A stretch of DNA of 64,000 nt. Origin: Apoderus coryli. Taxonomy: Eukaryota > Arthropoda > Insecta > Coleoptera > Attelabidae. Below the pieces are notes generated by a model. It was not told where the DNA came from, did not search any database, and saw only the letters and a list, made by a program, of their open reading frames with translations. Shown here piece after piece: positions 55,770-64,000 of this stretch. The stretch is taken from positions 9,182,260-9,246,259 of the forward strand of contig OU452205.1 of the NCBI GenBank assembly GCA_911728435.2, read 5' to 3'. Made by a program: the position numbers and the translations under genes. The first letter of the stretch is position 1. Every line of letters begins with the position of its first letter.

Positions 55770-56285
55770 TGAAATTAGTTAGGAAATCCTAAGATGCCAC
55801 TCAGGTATCGTTACTACTAGCAAGTCCGAGCTTCAACGAATTTACAAAGCAAGAAAATATAGGACGTAAAAAGCTACACATACATACATTTGAAGAAGGA
55901 GATCATGCTCGTAAGTTGGGTTTTTGTTTAACTATTGGAGGAAAATTATAGAAGAGAGATATTTTCATCATTTTCTCATAAGAATCCACATTCACAATCA
56001 ATGGTGTGGTTGGTGGTCATCTGAAAATCCCAATTTTAGAATTCATTCTAGTGACAGTATTATAAAAAAGTAATAGTGGTGTGCGGTGTCGTATCACATT
56101 GGAGTTATTGGACCTTATTTCATGTAAGGAAGGTTTAACCAGTACTTAAACTTTCAGATTTTTGAAATATTTTCTCAGGAACATCTACCTAAATAATTTT
56201 AGAAATATGCCTTTAATTAATTTTCAACACGACCGACGACGGTTGCCCTAGTCCCTCCATAGAAGCAGTTAATTAGTGATTGAAT
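55770..56285. other. no gene seen
   Basis: A short spacer without motifs. Confidence 0.3.
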
Positions 56286-56289
56286 TTAA

Positions 56290-56478
56290 TTTTTGAACCT
56301 GACATCAATATTGGACTTCTTTTTATGGGGTCGTCTCAAACAATTGGTTTATGCTAAACCACTTCCTAATGATGCAGCAATAATACTGGAAATAATTAGA
56401 AATGCTGCAAACTCGTCGCAACTACAAATTTCGAAACAGTTTTTAGGAAAATTCAGACGAAGGATCGGTGGGCGTTGA
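56290..56478 (+). pseudogene. mariner-type transposase C-terminal fragment
   Basis: The reading LTSILDFFLWGRLKQLVYAK followed by PLPNDAAIILEIIRNAA corresponds to the SPDLTPLDFFLWG box (last catalytic Asp) and the helix after it in DUF4817-type mariner-like transposases. It is about 60 codons and ends at TGA. It could be a piece of the same element family as at 57.4 kb, in the opposite orientation. Confidence 0.7.
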
Positions 56479-56596
56479 TTACATTGAATAAATGCTTATT
56501 ACAAAATATTAAACCTGTTGCTAATTGCCCAGTTTGTTTATGCAATTGTTGTCTCAATTTTGATATTTATTATGTGTTGTAATGTCATATATTTTT

Positions 56597-56652
56597 GATT
56601 ATATTATATCTTGTCGTGAAAGTTTTGGGGCGACACAACCGATTTTTTTCTG
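56597..56652 (-). repeat. short dispersed repeat (partner at 9.67 kb)
   Basis: The reverse complement contains AAAATCGGTTGTGTCGCCCC and the following AAAACTTTC-CGACAAGATATA, as at 9,672-9,725. Confidence 0.6.
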
Positions 56653-56659
56653 TTATAAA

Positions 56660-57165
56660 GGGTATATAGGGCACGACATACGTGTCAATCTCATATTGCG
56701 AACAAAATAAAATTGGATAGGTATTATATTATCATATATTATGTTACTGACTAGAATATTTTCTCCGTCACTTAAGGTTTTGAGGCAGGCATGTCTCTAC
56801 TTATATTAATAAAAAAGGAACGGATGGCTTTGAGTAATTTATAAATAAATTAATGTTAACTTAACGGCCTGCCTTAGTTAATATCGCGAAAGTTACTATG
56901 AGGGTGGTTCCTTTTATACAATGGGACAACCGTTAACTGAAGATACTACCGGCCAACTTATGATGGTTGACCGACACTTACCTTGTCAAAATGTTGATGG
57001 TTTAGGAAATACAGAGTGATCAAAGTTATTATTTTATTTTGTTTTTAGGAGTATTATCGTGCTTGTTGGGCTGTCGACTTTACAATTGGCAGCTTTATGA
57101 TTTTTGGTATGAGAAAAATGAATATGTAAATTTCTTTACCTATTGCTATGATAAATTATGTCCTA
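56660..57165. other. no gene seen
   Basis: Nothing recognisable. The end of the next element lies at 57,171. Confidence 0.3.
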
Positions 57166-57170
57166 ACTTT

Positions 57171-57945
57171 CCCCCCTGTATATCTAATGCTAAATAGGTT
57201 TTAAAATCTGAAAGATTAGCCTTTTTTCGTGAAAAGTTACTTGTCGTTAATTTTTGATATTTTATTCTTTTTTCAAGAAAAAACAGATTATATTTTCATT
57301 CTGAAAGTAAACTAAGTAAAGGTATGTTAAAAAATCATTGTAATTATCTTGAAAATTTACAAAAACACAAAAGAAAACTGACAAATATGAACATTTAAAG
57401 CAGTTGTGCGAAGTGTGTACCATTCATTTCTGCACTTTTTCTAATCCGTTTTTTGAGTGACACACGAGCAAATTCACTCCCTCTACCAATGTAACGTTGC
57501 TGAAAGATGTGGTCTAAATATTAACGCACCGGCCGAGCCAAATGTGCTGGTACCCAGTCTTGCATAAACTACATAATTTCCCAACAACAATTAAGTGGTA
57601 CTTCTTTAAGAAACTCGTATATTTTGTTGCAGAAAATGCAAAGACTGTGGACCGATTAGAGAGCGTCGAAGTTAAAATGGTTCAACAAAATAATCTGAAA
57701 TGACACCGCATCACACATTTAATTTAAATTCATGCTGCAAATGTTTGTCCTTTACGGCATGAGGGTTTTCTGACTCCCAGGAGTGATTGTTTCGTCAGTT
57801 GAGCCCTGCACGGCGAGTAAACCTTACCTTATCAGTGAGGAGGATATTCTCTAAAAAATAGGGCTCATATTTTGCTGCTCTTCCAGGAACTTACTGAACT
57901 GTAGGCGAGCGAGAGAATCTAGCGGCAAAAAATCTTCCTGATAAA
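57171..57945 (-). pseudogene. mariner-type transposase relic with 3' end
   Basis: The minus strand reads QEDFLPLDSLARLQFSKFLE, NILLTDKVRFTRRAGLN (first catalytic Asp), WESENPHAVKDKHLQHEF, CGVISDYFVEPF, FMQDWVPAHLARPVR (second Asp), LDHIFQQRYIGRGSEFARV and a C-terminus MNGTHFAQLL with TAA at about 57,395. The PRSPDLTPLDFFLWG part has been deleted between RGSEF and the tail. Several stops occur. CAGGGGGG next to TA at 57,171-57,180 is probably the terminus, matching the right end of the 18.7-20.3 kb fold-back element. Confidence 0.8.
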
Positions 57946-57949
57946 CCGA

Positions 57950-58565
57950 AGCTACCAATTTTGAAGTCGATAGCTGAAGAAGCACGATAATACTGGTAAA
58001 AAACTAATAAAACCATCAACTTTTGGATAAGGCAAGTTTGTAGTATCTCCAATGGTTGCCCCAATGTTAATGAAACACAATGTATATATTTTTTTTCGAA
58101 TCTTGGATTCTCACTAATTTGACATGTAGTTGCAATACTTACAAAAATATTTTACGGGCCTTGGTTTTTATATAATACAATTAATAGTCTCTCGCAATTT
58201 AACAGTGAATTCTAGCTCATATTTATTTCAATATAAGACTAAATTAATTGAAAATTCGCATTGATGGTCTTCAATTTTCTGTGCCTAACAAAGGTATACC
58301 ATATAGGGGAGTTTCTTGCAAATTTCTAGTCTGTGATTACTTATGAAGAAAAATAGATGCTAGCCCCGTCTCTTTCTTCGTTCGCAATTGGTTCTTATTT
58401 TTATAATAAGTTTTTAGTTTGTATTGTTAATTCCCATTCATACGTCCCTGTAGAAATGTGTAAGTCTTCGGTCATGACAGCTTACAGCTGATTATTTCTA
58501 ATTTTGTCTCATTGCTATGCTAGATTTAAAATGGATGTGCTTTGATGCAATATATCGAAATGTAT
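57950..58565. other. no gene seen
   Basis: AT-rich sequence without motifs. The 5' end of the preceding transposon should lie here but was not found. Confidence 0.3.
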
Positions 58566-59103
58566 GTACAGGGTAAATAAAACTCGATGTCCCAGCTCTG
58601 TTATGAGAAAATGAAAAACAATAGAAAAATTCTGAATAGAGATTCTTAAATGGGATTAAGTAAGCTCCATTTTAACGCACAGTTCATTTTGTTTCCAAAT
58701 TTGGAAACTAAAGTAAATGACTCTAACAACTTTTTTTTTCCAGAAACATACCTATATCTTTATATAGTTCAAAAGAGCTAATTTTTCTAAGCAACTTTTG
58801 TAAAGAAAAAAATTTGCGTTAAAAAATTAAAAGCAAATTTGTAGGAAAAACTATTATCAAAAATTCGCAACTTTCACAACTTTTAAACAAGAAGGCTTTG
58901 GAAACAAACTGCAATTACATCTGTCAATAATAAATCTAAGGGTTGACAAATAGTTTGATCGTCATTTAATGTGTGCATTTTATGATAAATGTTTACGCAT
59001 AACGAAAAAGTTGACATGTTATTTGTCAATCCGATTGATAACGAAGGACATTTTGGCATTAACTTTGGTGTGGTATTATTAACGGGCATTTAATTGCTTC
59101 ATA

Positions 59104-59395
59104 CTCTTACGAAGGTGTTTTATGCAGTGAAGAATATTTGCAAGTTCTTCAAGAGCAACTTTCTGTCCTCGAAAAGCAAATATGTTTTTCCAGCATGACG
59201 GAGGCGGCGCTCCAAGCAAGAATTGCTAACACATAACTTAGAACATTTAAAGGAAAAAATTAGAAATGCATGCAATGAACTCTCAAGGGAAATGTTATGT
59301 AAGGCCTCAGGAAGAGAAGTAAGGAGGAGATTAGATAAGCGTTTGCAACTATAGGAGGTGGTCACATTGAAAATTTGTTGTAGTGAGTGATTTCT
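59104..59395 (+). pseudogene. mariner-type transposase fragment inside fold-back element
   Basis: Readings in two frames give SEEYLQVLQEQLSVLEKQ, FFQHDGGGAPS (the second catalytic Asp in the HDG box) and LEHLKEKIRNACNELSREML followed by REVRRRLDKRLQL. This is the catalytic core and C-terminal helices of the DUF4817-type mariner-like group, with the DFFLWG segment deleted between them. Confidence 0.7.
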
Positions 59396-59490
59396 TATAA
59401 TTAATTAGTAGTAACCTATAGTATTACTATGTTTAATTCTGTGGTAATAATAGTGACTATTAAATAATATTATCTGTTTTTGTAGTGTTT

Positions 59491-59886
59491 AATAAGTAAT
59501 TATTATTAACAACCGATGGATAATACGTAGATATCTTCTCTCTTGACTGAATATCAAATGTTTGACTTATACCTATTAGAAGTTATCACACGAATACTAT
59601 TTGTCAACCATTAGTTTAAATATTGACAGATATATAATTGCAGTTTGCTTCCAAAGCCCACTTGTGTAAAAGTTGTGACGGTTGGGTAATTAATAAGTAA
59701 TTATTATTAACAACCGATGGATAATACGTAGATATCTTCTCTCTTGACTGAATATCAAATGTTTGACTTATACCTATTAGAAGTTATCACACGAATACTA
59801 TTTGTCAACCATTAGTTTAAATATTGACAGATATATAATTGCAGTTTGCTTCCAAAGCCCACTTGTGTAAAAGTTGTGACGGTTGC
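59491..59886 (+). repeat. perfect tandem duplication, period 201 bp
   Basis: About 195 bp from AATAAGTAATTATTATTAAC to AAAGTTGTGACGGTTG occur twice (59,491-59,685 and 59,692-59,886) with no difference that I can see, joined by GGTAAT. The second copy forms the inner part of the right arm. Confidence 0.9.
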
Positions 59887-60189
59887 GAATTTTTCATATT
59901 AGTTTTTTCTACAAATTTGCGTATAATTTTTTAACGAATGAAAATAGCACATTTTGTTCTTTACAAAAGTTGTTTAGAAAAATTAGCTCTTTTGAACTGT
60001 GCAAAAATATAGGTATGTTTCTGGAAAAAAAAGTTGATGACGTCATTTACTTCAGTTTCCAAACTTGGAAACAAAATGAAATATAGGTTAAAATGCATAT
60101 TACTTAATCCTATTTAAGAACCTCTTTTCCGAATTTTTCTATCGTTTTTTATTTTCTCATAACCGAGTTTTGCTCACCTTGTACATAGA

Positions 60190-60945
60190 CATCAAAGAAT
60201 TCAGGTACACACGTAATATACACTGGAGTTCCAGCTAAAAACACACAACTTGCAAAAACATTTAAAATTGTACTTTTGTCACAACCATTGTCTCTGGCAG
60301 CCATGCTCATAGTATTTATCATAATGGTTTTCCTTCCATATTCACAAACAACGTAACGCTGCAGCCGTCTTCACAATACCTACGCTATACACATTCCTAA
60401 ATTGTTCGCGGTAACAGGCATTAATAATAACCACTAACCCCAAAATACATACAATTGCCATTCTACATTATCACCAAGAAGCTTTGTATTTATATGGGAA
60501 CACCTCGAATTTATGCACATTTACAAATTACTATTAGTGTGAGGTTTGGTTGTAAAGATTATTTTGTTTGTTTGTGGAAAGTAACCATCAATAAACTTAC
60601 TTGACTGGGAGGCAAACATGGACAGTATTATATTAGCTTATGAATTCGATTAGATTTTAAAAACTCATTTTTCAATCAATTATTAAAATTCTCCACTTAG
60701 TTTAGGAAATGACTAAAAATTTCTGAAAATTGTCTACGTTGTATGTTCCATATTTCTTGATCCATCCCCGTACGCATATTAACAATTGATACGCTACTGG
60801 TTTTGTCTTACTTTGAAGTTTACCCAAAAAGTGAAAGTTCGATTCACTTGGACTATACCGGGTCGGGCAGTACATTCGGCTCGATCTCTCAAATTTTGTT
60901 TTCGGGGTTGTGTGTAGGTCTACCAGCAGCATTGAACAAACATGT
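60190..60945. other. no gene seen
   Basis: Nothing recognisable. Confidence 0.3.
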
Positions 60946-60953
60946 TTTTAAAT

Positions 60954-61014
60954 ATACCGGGTGTCCCAGAAAAATGTGGAATATCAAAGCTAATTGAAAT
61001 GGAACACCCAGTAT
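60954..61014. mobile_element. tiny TIR element (about 61 bp)
   Basis: CCGGGTGTCCCAGAAAAATG at the left and GGAACACCCAG at the right are inverted ends flanked by TA. The left end matches the 5' end of the mariner-type element at 15,952 (CAGGTGTCCAGAAAATGTGG). Confidence 0.6.
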
Positions 61015-61029
61015 TTATGTTATGATCTC

Positions 61030-61535
61030 TATACCTAAATCTACCTGTGTCATTCTGTGCATTCATTTTTTTTAGCTGAATTGTTTTTTTTTAGTTTTTA
61101 CATCTTAAGTTGACCTTTGTTTATTTGTAGTTAAAAACAATGAGAATAAATGATTTTTTAGTTCTTGCCCCTCTAGGACTTTTTTTCCAAAAATATCTTG
61201 CCCTTGAAAGAGTTAAATAATATGCCATGTTTCTATCCCCAAATGGTAAGGTTTTCAAAATAAAAGCATGCTTCTTGAAAAATTGGATTATTTTGGCTTA
61301 TAATTAAGCAGCCGGGTCACGTCATTAAACCTCACGAGACATTGAAAACCATAATAATATGACAGTCCTTTCACAGTTAATAAAACGTTTGTGGATATTA
61401 CCAAAAGGATCGTGAAAATAATTAAAATGAAATTTTACTGAACTTATTTATTATTCATTGGAAGTTTAATGAAATCTATCCTGATTTTCAACCTACGAAC
61501 ATAAGGAAGTTTGCGCAAATAAAAAATAATTTAAT
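61030..61535. other. no gene seen
   Basis: Nothing recognisable. Confidence 0.3.
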
Positions 61536-61540
61536 CAATT

Positions 61541-62246
61541 CAGGGTCAACACTGAGAGCAAAAAGCGATATTTTAACCCTTGTTGCTAATGAGAATAGGT
61601 TTCATTAACCTTTTGGCATCTTGTTTTATTAAAATGTTGTCACATTATCCACGAATAATAAGCAAGTTCATTGAACCTTCAATTGAGTAAATATTTTCAT
61701 AACACTTTCGAATAAATAACACACGTTTTCATAGTTAGGCACTAAATAAATGCCCTGTTATTATGATTTTATAGTTGACGCTTAGTGAGGTTTCATGGCC
61801 TCTTAATTAAAATATATCGAAATAATATAATTTTATTTTGGAAACCTTTCAATTTAGGGATAGGAATATATTATGCCATCTTGTTTGAAAGGGAATGTGA
61901 TTGCCTTTCAAAATATTTCATTGTATATAGAGTGTTACGTTTGAGCACATTGACACTACGGTAGTTTGCGAATAGCATAATGGATGGGTCAGTCTGTCGA
62001 TATGATTGATTTTCTAGGATATTTTTTATATCATTTATATTATTTAAAATAACTTATTTATTCAAAAGCAATTGAAGGATAGATATAGGGACGTGTTAAT
62101 AGAAAACACTCCAAAACAGAGGAGTCTAGTATAACTGTAAGTAGCACAATTATCACAATATTTTGGCGTCATAGATTGAAATTATAGAGGAATGATCTAT
62201 AATTTAATTAAATTTTAACAGTTCTTGGTAGGGCAACAATCTTATA
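61541..62246 (+). repeat. unnamed ~700-bp repeat family, copy C
   Basis: It begins AGGGTCAACACTGAGAG like copy A, shares TAGGTTTCATTAACCTTT with copy B and AACACTTTCG, TAGTTAGGCACTAAAT and GTGTTACGTTTGAGCACATT with both. It ends near GGGCAACAATCTTATAAGG/CTCCTG. Copy A and C share GTATAAC-G-AAGTAGCA-AA-ATCACAATAT near the 3' end. Confidence 0.6.
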
Positions 62247-62249
62247 AGG

Positions 62250-64000
62250 CTCCTGTTTGTATGCGTGATTCAGAGTTGCTAAAAGAAAACTATATTAAAG
62301 TTTTGCCACTATATATTTAACGCATACTCGAGATTATAAGGGAAGGCGAAGAGTGCAATAAACCATAAACGTTTCTTACATTGTCTTGCACATTAAACAA
62401 CGTAGGAAGCCCGACCTATGGCGTTGAAGTTTCAAAAATTAATCAAAGGAAAACAAAATGATTGAAAAAATATGAGAACAGTTAAGGGTTTCCTCCTTTA
62501 CTCTCTATTACGCTTGACCTTGACAACCCTTACTTTGAACCAGACGTCTTATTTATTCCTGATCAATATTAACCCATATTTCTTGGACAAAGTTTTCTAC
62601 ATCATACAAAGACGCAGGTTGATGTTCTCTAAGCTGCCTATCCATTTGATCGCATAAATATTCTATAGGATTTCTCATTTTTTGAAATGTGACATTCATT
62701 TAGAGTATAGAACTTGGTCTTTTTTTCATACTTACCTTTACTTATGATAGGACCTAGAGTACCAAACATGTATACCTCGATACTAGTATAAACTATTTCG
62801 ATAAAAAATTTTTGCTAAAATTAATTCTTTCATTTAATTAATTAATTCGTTTTTTCCTACATTTTCATTCATAATCATTTATTATTCGTTCAAATATAGA
62901 ATCAAAATAGCATAATAAATAATAAATGTTGTTGGGTTTTTTTAATAGAATCAAATAGTAAATATTCGATAAATTATAGGGCGTGGTTTTATGTGAAGTC
63001 TTTTTTATATAGTTCATCAGTATCTAAGTTTGCTTTGGCACTAAATTTTAAATGCAATAATATGTTTTTTTCAAAGAATTATCAAAGTCGTATTAATTTA
63101 TCATTTATTTAAAATGAGTTTAAAAATAACTGCTTAAGTTTGACAGTTGCAAGGGTTAGTAAAGTTTAGGTGGTAGATTTAAGAACGTTTTGATTAGTCC
63201 CATTTGTATTTTACAGAGTTTTATTATTGTATTTTTAGGTTTGCAGCTGTTTAATATAATAAACAGTTTTAATAGGAATTTTATTAAACAGGCTTTAATA
63301 TATGCTTAATTACAAATAAATTAAGTAATCAAAGTAATTCTGCTATTTTCTTACAAAAGTTAAAAACTTACTTATGAGATCTCAACCGAACAATAGTCAG
63401 ATATTGTTTATTTGATTCAAAATTAATGGAGATATTTCAAAAAGTTGTAAGTTAATATACTATATACCTTTAAAGTTATTAATGTAATTATTCTAATTTT
63501 AATAAAGCAATCCATTTGTAAGCGTATAATATCAATAAAAAGATATTAATTATTTATTATCTACTAAAATGCACAAAGAGATTAAACCCGTGTCGAAACG
63601 TATTTGACGATAACTCTGGGAGTTAGTTTTAATAGTTAACAATTAGTTTTATTGAAGCTCTTAAAATAAATAATTACGTTTTATCGCCTATTCAAGGAAA
63701 ACAGAAGAAACAGGTAGTGAAATCAACAGTAGAAATACATGTAAGGTAACAATATCGTTCGTTACCAATTTGTCACTTGAAGCCTAACAAAAAGTTACTA
63801 CCAACACGAACCGACTGTACACACCTCTATTCTGGCGATAGCTGATTCTAGACTAATCTGATTTATTTCCAGAGCCGGACAGTCCAATATAATTGTCATT
63901 TTGAGTGCATTCCATGAATTGTAATTACTTTGTGCCGACTTTGCGATTATTAGGTCGATAATTCATTTAACGTTGAGATAAATGGTGCTATAGATTCACG
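62250..64000. other. AT-rich end of window, no gene seen
   Basis: An open stretch at 62,472-62,657 has no recognised motif. CGTGTCGAAACGTATTTGAC at 63,590 is hammerhead-like only in the GAAACG word. Confidence 0.3.

Larger units (their letters stand above)
58569..60181. mobile_element. 1.6-kb fold-back element with transposase remnant
   Basis: Arms of about 395-415 bp (58,569-58,964 and 59,775-60,181) are inverted copies. The termini are CAGGGTAAATAAAACTCG and CAAGGTGAGCAAAACTCG (inverted), each flanked by TA. Examples of mirrored blocks are CATTTTGTTTCCAA-TTTGGAA and GCAAACTGCAATTA. Between the arms is a mariner-type transposase fragment, so this is a decayed transposon with long TIRs and not a simple MITE. 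Confidence 0.8.

Noticed and set aside
63585..63630. GTGTCGAAACGTATTTGACGATAACTC as a hammerhead
   Set aside because: The boxes are in the wrong order and spacing for a hammerhead on either strand.
1..64000. CRISPR arrays, bacterial operons, ribosomal RNA genes
   Set aside because: No regularly spaced short repeats with unique spacers, no clustered prokaryotic genes and no rRNA-like conserved stretches were seen.

Overview
This window looks like nuclear DNA from an insect, or another arthropod. It is strongly AT-rich, has no bacterial-style operons, and is crowded with decayed transposable elements typical of insect genomes: non-LTR retrotransposons (LINEs) with AT-rich ATT-type 3' tails, copia and gypsy pieces, Penelope-like elements, piggyBac, Tc1/mariner, a hAT-type MITE and a Crypton. 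A beetle or similar large, repeat-rich genome would fit, but the species cannot be fixed from the sequence. I found no intact host protein-coding gene. The only hint of one is a GC-richer block ending in a strong splice donor at 21,364/21,365, which could be a non-coding first exon whose intron then fills much of the window.

Layout. 0-5.6 kb: two LINE reverse-transcriptase relics, a hammerhead-like motif and a 707-bp inverted-repeat MITE. 7.4-9.3 kb: a broken Crypton tyrosine recombinase, a long hairpin, a tandem duplication and a Penelope GIY-YIG fragment. 9.9-10.8 kb: tRNA-derived SINE-like pieces around an inverted-repeat element. 13.3-16.5 kb: copia fragments abutting a LINE, a hAT-type MITE with its 8-bp target duplication, and a mariner-type fragment. 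18.2-20.6 kb: a Tc1-type MITE, a long fold-back element and a 21-bp minisatellite. 22-30 kb: piggyBac remnant, LINE 3' end, and a deleted gypsy-type element nested in a mariner relic. 32-38 kb: LINE pieces and inverted-repeat elements. 40.7-45.0 kb: a Penelope-like element with inverted terminal repeats and hammerhead cores, further hammerhead-like cores, and a 1.6-kb element with a 9-bp target duplication carrying a G-rich minisatellite. 47-51.6 kb: Tc1 transposase, LINE endonuclease and a nearly full-length LINE RT. 54.6-60.2 kb: another LINE, mariner-type transposase pieces and a 1.6-kb fold-back element with a perfect 201-bp internal duplication. 61.5-62.2 kb: the third copy of an unnamed ~700-bp repeat family also seen at 26.8 and 34.3 kb.

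Function. Nothing here works as a pathway. Almost every coding region carries stops or frameshifts. What remains informative is the mechanism preserved in the relics: target-site duplications, terminal repeats, ribozyme cores and a possible self-priming site. All calls are from reading sequence and translations; no database search was run, and many boundaries are approximate.
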